The notes under the pieces: model-generated
Seen by the model: the letters and a program-made list of their open reading frames with translations, nothing else
Told to the model about the DNA's origin: nothing
Database searches by the model: none
Program-made: the position numbers and the translations under genes
Assembly (NCBI RefSeq): GCF_014306135.1
Contig: NZ_JACRWD010000004.1
Coordinates: 1-64,000 of the forward strand
Source: Paraclostridium hominis
GTDB taxonomy: Bacteria > Bacillota > Clostridia > Peptostreptococcales > Peptostreptococcaceae
Direction of reading: 5' to 3'
Length of the DNA: 64,000 nt
In this document: piece by piece, positions 53,861-61,222 of the stretch
Numbering within the stretch: position 1 is the stretch's first letter
Layout: every line of letters begins with the position of its first letter

Positions 53861-55259
53861 ATACACATTCTTTTCTTATTATATCTTTAAGTTCTTCGTG
53901 AGTCATAGTTTCCTTATCAAATAAATGTTGTGAAACTAAATGAAGATCATTTAAACTAGAATTTAAAAGATTCAATGTTTCTTCGTAACAACTATTTATT
54001 ATATTAGTTGTTTCTTCTTGTATTTTCTTTGATAAGAAATTCTTTTGATTCGAGTCTATAGTCATAGCGCCAAGACTACTCATACCATATTCACATACCA
54101 TTTGAGTTGCGATATCTGTTACTTTTTTTAGGTCGTCTTTAGCACCAGTAGATTTATGTCCAAATATAATTTCTTCCGCAGCTTTACCAGCAAGTAAGAT
54201 TTTTATTTTTCCTAAAAGTTCATCTTTAGTATAAATATATCTATCCTCATCTGGTAGTTGAAGAACATATCCAAGAGCTTGACCTCTAGGTATTATAGAA
54301 ATCTTTTGTATTGGATTTATTCCAAGAGCATTACTAACAAGAGCGTGGCCTGCTTCGTGATAAGAAACTATACGTTTTTCCTTTTCTATAAGTTTAGCAT
54401 TTTTAGATTCAAGTCCAGCTATAACTCTTTCTATCGCTTTATCAAAATGAAGGCTATTTATAGTTTCACTGCTATCTCTAACTGCAAAGATTGCAGCTTC
54501 ATTTGCTATGTTTGCTAAATGCGCTCCATTAAATCCATGAGTTTTTTTTGCTAATATATCTAAGTCTACAGAGGCATCAATAGGCTTATTTTTAGTATGA
54601 ACTTTTAAAATTTCTAATCTAGTATGATAGTTAGGATCTCCTATGTGAACGTGTCTATCAAATCTACCAGGTCTAAGTAATGCATCATCTAATAAATCTA
54701 GTCTATTTGTTGAACCGACTATAAGTATATTAGAATCTTTATTAAACCCATCCATTTCAACTAATAATTGATTTAAGGTTTGGTCTTTTTCGTTATTACT
54801 TTCTAAGTGTCTTTTTGCACCTATAGCATCGATTTCATCTATAAATATTATACTAGGGGCATCTTTTCGAGCTTTTTCAAATAATGTTCTAACCCTTTTT
54901 GCACCCACACCAACGTATTTTTCTACAAACTCAGAGCCAGTTACGTTAAAGAAAGATGCATTTGTTTCTCCAGCCATAGCTGAAGCAAGTAATGTTTTAC
55001 CTGTGCCTGGAGGTCCATAAAATAATACACCTTTAGGGATTTTAGCACCCATTTTTTTATACTTATCAGGGCTTTTCATAAAATCTACTATCTCAAAAAG
55101 TTCTTCCTTGACTTCTTCTAGTCCAGCTACATCATTAAATGTAGTTTTGGGCTTAGATGAATCGGAGTTGTCATTAGGAGTTTCTTTTTCAAGTTTCGTC
55201 TGATTAAACGCAGGAGCTGGTTTATTAATTTTTTTTAAAAAATTATCTAACATTTTCAT
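53859..55259 (-). CDS. FtsH-like AAA+ zinc metalloprotease without membrane anchor
   Basis: 466 residues, about 150-200 shorter than FtsH. AAA domain: TTFNDVAGLEEVKEEL (39-54), Walker A GPPGTGKT (82-89), pore motif FVEKYVGVGAKRVR, Walker B IIFIDEIDAIG and SRH TNRLDLLDDALLRPGRFDR. M41 protease: zinc motif HEAGH (301-305), third ligand Asp in STGAKDDLKKVTDIA, and EYGMSSLG. The whole N-terminal two-helix membrane region is missing: only about 38 polar residues precede the AAA domain. All catalytic motifs are intact. ATG 55259 follows GAGGTG by 7 bases. It may act on cytosolic substrates. Confidence 0.88.
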   Translation of the reverse strand: MKMLDNFLKKINKPAPAFNQTKLEKETPNDNSDSSKPKTTFNDVAGLEEVKEELFEIVDFMKSPDKYKKMGAKIPKGVLFYGPPGTGKTLLASAMAGETNASFFNVTGSEFVEKYVGVGAKRVRTLFEKARKDAPSIIFIDEIDAIGAKRHLESNNEKDQTLNQLLVEMDGFNKDSNILIVGSTNRLDLLDDALLRPGRFDRHVHIGDPNYHTRLEILKVHTKNKPIDASVDLDILAKKTHGFNGAHLANIANEAAIFAVRDSSETINSLHFDKAIERVIAGLESKNAKLIEKEKRIVSYHEAGHALVSNALGINPIQKISIIPRGQALGYVLQLPDEDRYIYTKDELLGKIKILLAGKAAEEIIFGHKSTGAKDDLKKVTDIATQMVCEYGMSSLGAMTIDSNQKNFLSKKIQEETTNIINSCYEETLNLLNSSLNDLHLVSQHLFDKETMTHEELKDIIRKECV

Positions 55260-55419
55260 AGTCAAACACCTCAGTTATAAAAAATTGTTGTTACTACATA
55301 TATTTGCCGTTTTTTGAATTAATATTATTAAAATTTTACATTTAGAAATTTAAATATTGATTTTATTAAAAGTATAACCATAAAGGGAAGAATTAATTAA
55401 CAAAAAATCAAAAAAGTAA

Positions 55420-55448
55420 TTGACATAAATTTAAAACAATGATATATT
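55420..55448 (+). promoter_or_regulatory. Strong promoter of infC-rpmI-rplT
   Basis: TTGACA, 17 bases, TATATT; transcription would begin near 55455. Confidence 0.85.
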
Positions 55449-55454
55449 AGTTAA

Positions 55455-55594
55455 GTAATGAAAAACAAGAAGAAGTCCGCTTCTCACCTTACGACAAAAT
55501 AAGTTAGTAAGGTAAATATAAGTTACGATTTTAGATTAGGTTTATTAATTGAGATAACTTATATGGCGGATGATAATATCATTCGCCTTTTTTA
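55455..55594 (+). ncRNA. Ribosomal protein leader (L20-type) with attenuator ahead of infC
   Basis: The leader pairs ACCTTAC with GTAAGGT and ATATAAGTTA with TAACTTATAT. It ends in the terminator GGCGGATGAT / ATCATTCGCC with T-run (55565-55594). Position before infC-rpmI-rplT and the mutually exclusive long-range stems match the L20 autoregulatory leader described in Bacillus; binding by L20 is inferred. Confidence 0.75.
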
Positions 55595-55618
55595 ATATAA
55601 AATTGGAGGTGTCCTACT

Positions 55619-56128
55619 ATTAGTAAGGAATTAGCAATCAATGATGAAATAAGAGATAAAGAAATAAGAGTTCTCTCAGAAACAGGTGAGCAACTTGGAA
55701 TAATGTCTTCTAGAGATGCTCAAATAATTGCAAATAATAAGAATTTAGATTTAGTTAAAATATCACCTAACGCTAATCCACCTGTATGTAAGATAATGGA
55801 TTACGGTAAATATAAGTATGAACAAGCTAGAAAAGAAAAAGAATCTAAGAAAAAGCAAAAGGTCGTAACTGTTAAAGAAGTTAGATTAAGACCAGGTATA
55901 GAAACAAATGACTTAAACACAAAAGCTAATCAAGCTATGAAATTCCTTAAAAAAGGAGATAAAGTTAAAGTCGAACTTAGATTTAGAGGTAGAGAATTAG
56001 GACATAAAGACTTAGGAAAACAAGTAATGCTTAAATTTATAGAACTAGTAAAAGAGTTTGGAGAACCAACTAAAGCCCCAGCATTTGAGGGTAATAATAT
56101 GGTTGTAATGATAGATCCAAAAAAATAG
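55619..56128 (+). CDS. infC: Translation initiation factor IF-3, ATT start
   Basis: 169 residues if translation starts at ATT 55619, which lies 7 bases after GGAGGTG. That start gives the expected IF3 N-terminus (SKELAINDEIRDKEIRVLSETGEQLGIMS). The first ATG at 55703 would remove 28 residues of the N-domain. Further on: RDAQIIANNKNLDLVKISPNANPPVCKIMDYGKYKYEQ and the C-domain KEVRLRPGIETNDL. IF3 binds the 30S subunit and rejects non-canonical start codons, so an ATT start allows autoregulation. First gene of the operon with rpmI and rplT. Confidence 0.93.
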   Translation: MSKELAINDEIRDKEIRVLSETGEQLGIMSSRDAQIIANNKNLDLVKISPNANPPVCKIMDYGKYKYEQARKEKESKKKQKVVTVKEVRLRPGIETNDLNTKANQAMKFLKKGDKVKVELRFRGRELGHKDLGKQVMLKFIELVKEFGEPTKAPAFEGNNMVVMIDPKK

Positions 56129-56155
56129 ATATATATTTGAGAGGAGGATATTAAT

Positions 56156-56353
56156 ATGCCTAAAATGAAAACTCACAGAGGTGCAGCTAAGAGATTCAAA
56201 AAAACTGCAAGTGGAAAATTAAAGAGAGCTAAAGCTTTCAGAAGACATATACTAACTAAGAAGGATGCTAAGACTAAGATGCAATTAAGAAAGTCTGGAA
56301 CAGTTAGTGAAGGAGATGCTAGAAGAATAGCACAATTATTACCATACCTATAA
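56156..56353 (+). CDS. rpmI: Ribosomal protein L35
   Basis: 65 residues, very basic; PKMKTHRGAAKRFKKTASGKLKRAKAFRRHILTKK is the L35 signature. It is part of the large ribosomal subunit. AGGAGG precedes the ATG. Between infC and rplT as in other bacteria; co-transcribed from the promoter at 55420. Confidence 0.98.
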   Translation: MPKMKTHRGAAKRFKKTASGKLKRAKAFRRHILTKKDAKTKMQLRKSGTVSEGDARRIAQLLPYL

Positions 56354-56409
56354 GAACGAAAAAATATAGATAAAATTTATTAAAGAGAGAAACGAAGGAG
56401 GTTACGACG

Positions 56410-56766
56410 ATGGCAAGAGTTAAAAAAGCTATGAACGCTCGTAAGAAGCATAAGAAAATATTAAAACTTGCAAAAGGTTTTAGAGGATCAAGAAGTAAAT
56501 TATACAGACCAGCTAACGAATTCGTTATGAAGGCATTAAAGCATGCTTATGTTGGTAGAAAATTAAAGAAAAGAGATTTCAGAAAGCTTTGGATACAAAG
56601 AATAAACGCAGCTGCTAGAGCTAACGGAATGTCTTACTCAAGATTCATGAACGGATTAAAATTAGCAGGTGTTGAAGTTAACAGAAAAATGTTATCTGAA
56701 ATGGCTATAAACGATCCTCAAGGATTCGCTAAATTAGTTGAAGTTGCTAATTCAAAATTAGCTTAA
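56410..56766 (+). CDS. rplT: Ribosomal protein L20
   Basis: 118 residues with ARVKKAMNARKKHKKILKLAKGFRGSRSKLYRPA at the start and MSYSRFMNGLKLAGVEVNRKMLSEMA near the end, the L20 signature. It binds 23S rRNA early in 50S assembly and in Firmicutes represses its own operon by binding the leader. AAGGAGG precedes the ATG. Confidence 0.98.
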   Translation: MARVKKAMNARKKHKKILKLAKGFRGSRSKLYRPANEFVMKALKHAYVGRKLKKRDFRKLWIQRINAAARANGMSYSRFMNGLKLAGVEVNRKMLSEMAINDPQGFAKLVEVANSKLA

Positions 56767-56773
56767 TTATATT

Positions 56774-56806
56774 AAAAACTCTGAGTTAATACTCAGAGTT
56801 TTTTTG
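56774..56806 (+). terminator. Terminator after rplT
   Basis: Thirteen-bp stem AAAAACTCTGAGT / ACTCAGAGTTTTT, loop TAAT, T-run. The following 160 bases up to ktrB show no other feature. Confidence 0.92.
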
Positions 56807-56968
56807 TGTATAATAAAATAATATTTTAAAAATTCTAAATTTCAATTTTTATGTAGATATATTTAAGGACTAGGTATATAATGTATTTTATTATAAATAT
56901 AAGTATAATAATATAAGTGTATGCAATACGTAATTTAATATTAAGATGGAGAGGAGAAGATAAAGTAG

Positions 56969-58345
56969 ATGAAAGATATTATTTCAAATATAAAAAAGTC
57001 GATAAATAAATTGAATCCATCTCAAATAATGGTTATTGGATTTGCCTCTGTAATATTAATAGGAGCAATTTTATTATCCTTACCTATTGCGACTAAAACA
57101 GGAGAGAGCATACCTTTTGTAGATGCTCTATTTACATCTACATCAGCTGTTTGTGTAACGGGACTTGTAGTAGTAGACACAGCTACATATTGGAATTTAT
57201 TTGGACAAATTATAATAATTATTTTAATTCAAGTTGGTGGTTTAGGGTTTATGACCATAACCACATTATTTGCATTAATAACTAAGAAAAGAATAAATCT
57301 TAGAGAAAGACTTCTTATACAAGAAGCTTTAAATCAGATAGATTTATCTGGGTTAGTTAAATTAACTAGATATGTGTTATTGATGACTTTTATTATAGAA
57401 GGAATAGGAGCATTAACACTATCTACTGTTTTCATACCAGAGTTTGGAATAATCAAAGGAACGTGGTATAGTATTTTCCACTCTATATCCGCATTTTGTA
57501 ATGCAGGATTTGACCTTATGGGTACTGTAAGTGGTCCATTTACATCTTTAACTAGATATGTAAATAATGTGACTATAAGTCTTACCATATCAGTACTTAT
57601 AATACTTGGAGGGATAGGATTCCCTGTAATTTTAGATGTAGTAAAGAATAAAAGGATTTCTAAATTAAATATACACTCAAAGATTGTATTAATAACTACA
57701 TCTGTACTACTATTAGTAGGTACATTACTTATATTATTTATAGAGTATTCTAATGATAAGACTTTAGGTAATCTTTCGTTAAAAGGGAAGTTATTAGGAG
57801 CATTTTTCCAATCTGTTACTCCGAGAACTGCTGGATTTAATACAGTAGACTTAGGTGCAATGAATCAAGGTAGTTTATTTATAATGATTATATTAATGTT
57901 TATAGGAGGATCTCCGTGTTCAACAGGAGGTGGAACAAAAACAACTACACTTGCGACAATAATACTTTCAGTAAGAAGCTTTATATTTGAAAAAGAAGAT
58001 ATAGAAGTTTTTGAAAGAAAAGTAGGATTAGCTACGGTAAGAAAAGCTATAGCTATATTTTTTATAGGTATATCAGTAGTTATTGCAGGTATTATATTAA
58101 TAAACATAACTCAAGATTCATTTGATTTAATAGAATCTGCATTTGAAGTAGTTTCAGCATTCGCAACAGTAGGATCAAGTATAGGTGGAAGTCCTAACTT
58201 AAATATATTTGGTAAAATCATAATTATGATGTATATGTTTATGGGAAGAGTTGGATTTTTAACTATATTTATGGCACTAATATACAACCGCAATACAAAA
58301 AAACAAGTTATAAGATACCCAGAGGGTAAAATTATAGTAGGATAA
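56969..58345 (+). CDS. ktrB: Potassium uptake protein KtrB/TrkH family
   Basis: 458 residues, membrane protein with four M1-P-M2 repeats. Selectivity-filter glycines are seen in TSTSAVCVTGLVVVD, SAFCNAGFD, VTPRTAGFN and AFATVGSSIG. A gate region of small residues with CSTGGGTKTTT follows the third pore. It transports K+ (with Na+ in Ktr) as a dimer regulated by a cytosolic RCK ring. The RCK partner ktrA follows 20 bases downstream. Confidence 0.94.
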   Translation: MKDIISNIKKSINKLNPSQIMVIGFASVILIGAILLSLPIATKTGESIPFVDALFTSTSAVCVTGLVVVDTATYWNLFGQIIIIILIQVGGLGFMTITTLFALITKKRINLRERLLIQEALNQIDLSGLVKLTRYVLLMTFIIEGIGALTLSTVFIPEFGIIKGTWYSIFHSISAFCNAGFDLMGTVSGPFTSLTRYVNNVTISLTISVLIILGGIGFPVILDVVKNKRISKLNIHSKIVLITTSVLLLVGTLLILFIEYSNDKTLGNLSLKGKLLGAFFQSVTPRTAGFNTVDLGAMNQGSLFIMIILMFIGGSPCSTGGGTKTTTLATIILSVRSFIFEKEDIEVFERKVGLATVRKAIAIFFIGISVVIAGIILINITQDSFDLIESAFEVVSAFATVGSSIGGSPNLNIFGKIIIMMYMFMGRVGFLTIFMALIYNRNTKKQVIRYPEGKIIVG

Positions 58346-58365
58346 AAGATTAGGAGAGATCAGAT

Positions 58366-59037
58366 ATGAAACAATATATAGTAATAGGGTGTGGAAGATT
58401 CGGATCATCAGTAGCAACAACAATGCATTTATTAGGACATCAAGTAATGGCTATAGATAAAAATGATGATGCAGTTCAAGCTCTAGCTGAGAAAGTAACA
58501 CATGCAGCAATAGTTGATGTTACAGATGAACAAGCTTTAAGAGCATTAGGAATGGGAAATTTTGATGTGGCAATAATAGCAATAGGTTCTGATATAAGAG
58601 CGTCTATAATGGCTACTTTAATAGCTAAAGAAATGGGTGTAGAACAAATTGTGTGTAAAGCTAAAGATGAATTACAAGCAAAAGTTTTATATAAAATAGG
58701 TGCAGATAGAGTCGTATTTCCAGAAAGAGATATGGGGGTTAGAGTTGCACACAATTTAGTATCAAATAATATACTAGATCATATAGAATTAGACCCAGAT
58801 TACTCTATAGTAGAAATTGTAACTCCTAAAGAATGGGAAGGTAAAACTTTAATAGAACTAGACCTTAGAGCAAAATATGAAATAACTGTTTTAGCTATAA
58901 AAAGTGGTAAAAGCATAAATGTAACTCCATCTCCAGAAGAACAATTAAAATCTGGTAGTATATTAGTTGTTATAGGTCAAAATAGCAAAATAAGTACAAT
59001 AACATCAGATACAGACTTTACATTTAGGAGAAAATAA
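58366..59037 (+). CDS. ktrA: Potassium uptake regulatory protein KtrA
   Basis: 223 residues. The RCK-N Rossmann domain binds NAD(H)/ATP/ADP (IVIGCGRFGSSVATTMHLLGHQVMAID, acidic Asp at strand 2). The RCK-C domain (about 135-220: DHIELDPDYSIVEIVTPKEWEG, GSILVVIG) binds c-di-AMP in related proteins. Gates KtrB. AGGAGAGA precedes the ATG. The rRNA methyltransferase gene begins 2 bases after its stop. Confidence 0.94.
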   Translation: MKQYIVIGCGRFGSSVATTMHLLGHQVMAIDKNDDAVQALAEKVTHAAIVDVTDEQALRALGMGNFDVAIIAIGSDIRASIMATLIAKEMGVEQIVCKAKDELQAKVLYKIGADRVVFPERDMGVRVAHNLVSNNILDHIELDPDYSIVEIVTPKEWEGKTLIELDLRAKYEITVLAIKSGKSINVTPSPEEQLKSGSILVVIGQNSKISTITSDTDFTFRRK

Positions 59038-59039
59038 AT

Positions 59040-59837
59040 ATGATAACATCTATAATAAGCAAAGATAATGAAAAAGTTAAGTTGACTAAATCTCTCTTAA
59101 AAAGCAAAAATAGATTAAAAGAATCTAAATTTTTAATAGAAGGATTTAGAATATTAACTCAAGCTATAGATTGTAAAGCTGACTTAAAATATGTTTTTAT
59201 AAATGAGAACTTCGAGGATAAAAAAGAACATGTAGAATTTTTAAAAGTGTTACAATCTAATAATATAAAAATATATAAAACTACAAATAAAATATTTAGT
59301 GATTTTGTAGATACAGAAAATACTCAAGGCATAGTTGGAGTAGTTGGAATTAAAGAAAGAAAAATTGAAGAAATTTTAGATGATAGTTGTAAGTTCGTAT
59401 TAATATTAGATAGAATACAAGATCCTGGAAATATGGGAACTATAATAAGAACAGCAGATGCAGCTGGAGTAGATGCTATAATCAATTTAAAAGGATGTGT
59501 AGATATATATAATAGTAAAGTTACTAGATCTACAATGGGATCTATATTTGATATGAAGATAATAAATATGACTCAAGATGATGCATTAAAAGAATTAAAA
59601 CTTAGAAATTTTGATATAGTATCTAGTTATCTAAATACAGATAATTTCTATGATAAAGTAGATTACAAGTGTAAAACTGCGCTTGTTATAGGAAATGAAG
59701 CTAATGGAGTTAATGATGAACTTATAAAAAACTCAGATACTTTAGTTAAGATACCTATATATGGAAAGGCTGAATCTTTAAATGCAGCTATAAGTTCGGC
59801 GATATTAATGTATGAGATTAAAAAATATATGATATAA
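59040..59837 (+). CDS. TrmH/SpoU family RNA 2'-O-methyltransferase
   Basis: 265 residues. N-terminal substrate-binding domain (KLTKSLLKSKNRLKESKFLIEGFRILTQAI) and the SPOUT SAM knot: LILDRIQDPGNMGTIIRTADAAGVDAI, TRSTMGSIFDMKI, LVIGNEANGVNDELI and IPIYGKAESLNAAISSAILMYE. Like B. subtilis YsgA, it likely methylates rRNA ribose. Start is supported by AGGAG 8-9 bases upstream inside the ktrA end. Co-transcribed with ktrBA. Confidence 0.9.
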   Translation: MITSIISKDNEKVKLTKSLLKSKNRLKESKFLIEGFRILTQAIDCKADLKYVFINENFEDKKEHVEFLKVLQSNNIKIYKTTNKIFSDFVDTENTQGIVGVVGIKERKIEEILDDSCKFVLILDRIQDPGNMGTIIRTADAAGVDAIINLKGCVDIYNSKVTRSTMGSIFDMKIINMTQDDALKELKLRNFDIVSSYLNTDNFYDKVDYKCKTALVIGNEANGVNDELIKNSDTLVKIPIYGKAESLNAAISSAILMYEIKKYMI

Positions 59838-59847
59838 TAGAGCTATA

Positions 59848-59876
59848 TTGAAAAAATATGATAAATATGATATAAT
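59848..59876 (+). promoter_or_regulatory. sigmaA-type promoter of pheST
   Basis: TTGAAA, 17 bases, TATAAT; lies about 30 bases before the T-box leader. Confidence 0.8.
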
Positions 59877-59904
59877 CTACAATTAAAAGTTATATATTTT
59901 AAAT

Positions 59905-60156
59905 ACAATGAAAGAGAAAAGTATTTTAATAAAACTTAGTACAGAGATAAGTACCTAGGCTGAAAGTACTTTCTAAGCTATTAAAAGAAGTTCCCTCTGG
60001 AGTATCATAGCTGAAAATAAAGTAGGTTATGACGTTATAAAACGCGTTAAGTTTTTCGAGTGGTTTGCATAGTTTATTTAAATAAGGCAAACTACTAGGG
60101 TGGTACCGCGAAATAATAGCCTTTCGTCCCTAGATAGGGATGAAGGGCTTTTTTTA
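59905..60156 (+). promoter_or_regulatory. T-box leader of pheST
   Basis: T-box AGGGTGGTACCGCG at 60097-60110. A candidate Phe specifier TTC is in GAAGTTCCCTC near 59987-59997. AGAGATAAGTACC... forms stem I. The terminator (CCTTTCGTCCCTA / AGGGATGAAGGG with T-run) ends at about 60155. tRNA-Phe charging would set read-through. Confidence 0.9.
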
Positions 60157-60187
60157 TATGAAAAATTAAATTGAAAGGGTGACTATA

Positions 60188-61207
60188 GTGCAAGAAAAAT
60201 TACTTAATTTACAAGAAACAGCATTAAGTGAAATAAAAGACATGCAAAGTATAGAACAAGTAGAGTCTTTAAGAGTTAAGTACTTAGGAAAAAAAGGTGA
60301 AATAACAGCTATATTAAAAGAAATGGGTAAATTATCAGCTGAGGAAAGACCTGTAATAGGAAAGGTTGCTAATGAAGTTAGAGAAGCAATAAACGATGCT
60401 ATAAGTGCTAAAAAAGAAGAATTAAAAAATATTGAAAAACAAAGAAAATTAGCTGAAGAAGTTTTAGATGTAACTATGCCAGCTAAAGAGTTTAGAGTAG
60501 GTAAAAAACATCCTATATCTAAAATAACAGATGAAATAAGTGAGATATTTATAGGAATGGGATTCTCTATAGCTGAAGGTCCAGAAGTTGAAACAGTTGC
60601 AAATAACTTTGATGCATTAAATGCACCAAAAGACCATCCATCAAGAGATATGAGTGATACTTTCTATATAAATGAAGAATTATTACTTAGAACTCAAACT
60701 TCTCCAGTTCAAGTTAGAACTATGAAAAATGAAGAGTTACCAATAAAAATAATATCTCCAGGTAGATGCTTCAGATTTGATGCTCCAGATGCAACACATT
60801 CACCAATGTTCCATCAAATAGAAGGGCTTGTAGTTGGTAAAGATGTTACAATGGCTCAATTAAAAGGAACTTTAGATATGTTTGTTAAAAAGCTATTTGG
60901 AGAAAATACAAAAACTAAATTTAGACCACATAACTTCCCATTCACAGAGCCAAGTGCAGAAGTAGATGTTACTTGCTTTAAGTGTGGAGGCGAAGGATGT
61001 CCAATGTGTAAAGGTGAAGGATGGATAGAAATACTAGGTGCTGGTATGGTACATCCAAATGTGCTTAGAAACTGTGGAATAGACCCAGAAGTTTACAGCG
61101 GATTTGCTTTTGGTATGGGACTTGATAGAATAACAATGCTTAAGTATGAAATAGATGATATAAGATTATTATTCGAAAATGATATGAGATTTTTAAATCA
61201 ATTTTAA
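60188..61207 (+). CDS. pheS: Phenylalanyl-tRNA synthetase alpha subunit
   Basis: 339 residues. N-terminal coiled coil (1-85), then the class II core: GMGFSIAEGPEVE, motif 2 ISPGRCFRFDAPDATHSPMFHQIEG, PHNFPFTEPSAEVDVTC and motif 3 FAFGMGLDRITMLKYEI. An insert with four Cys (CFKCGGEGCPMCKGEGWIE) is found in bacterial PheS. GTG 60188 is preferred: AAAGGGTGA lies before it, while the GTG at 60179 is in that site. It acts as an alpha2beta2 enzyme with PheT. Confidence 0.96.
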   Translation: MQEKLLNLQETALSEIKDMQSIEQVESLRVKYLGKKGEITAILKEMGKLSAEERPVIGKVANEVREAINDAISAKKEELKNIEKQRKLAEEVLDVTMPAKEFRVGKKHPISKITDEISEIFIGMGFSIAEGPEVETVANNFDALNAPKDHPSRDMSDTFYINEELLLRTQTSPVQVRTMKNEELPIKIISPGRCFRFDAPDATHSPMFHQIEGLVVGKDVTMAQLKGTLDMFVKKLFGENTKTKFRPHNFPFTEPSAEVDVTCFKCGGEGCPMCKGEGWIEILGAGMVHPNVLRNCGIDPEVYSGFAFGMGLDRITMLKYEIDDIRLLFENDMRFLNQF

Positions 61208-61222
61208 TTAGGAGGAATTAAT

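Noticed and set aside
54258..54518. Plus-strand open frame of 86 codons
   Set aside because: Antisense shadow of the FtsH-like gene, low complexity Tyr/Ser/Cys content, no ribosome-binding site.
53859..55259. FtsH-like gene as a pseudogene
   Set aside because: All AAA and protease motifs are intact, there is a good start site and a terminator, and no upstream remnant of membrane helices is visible.
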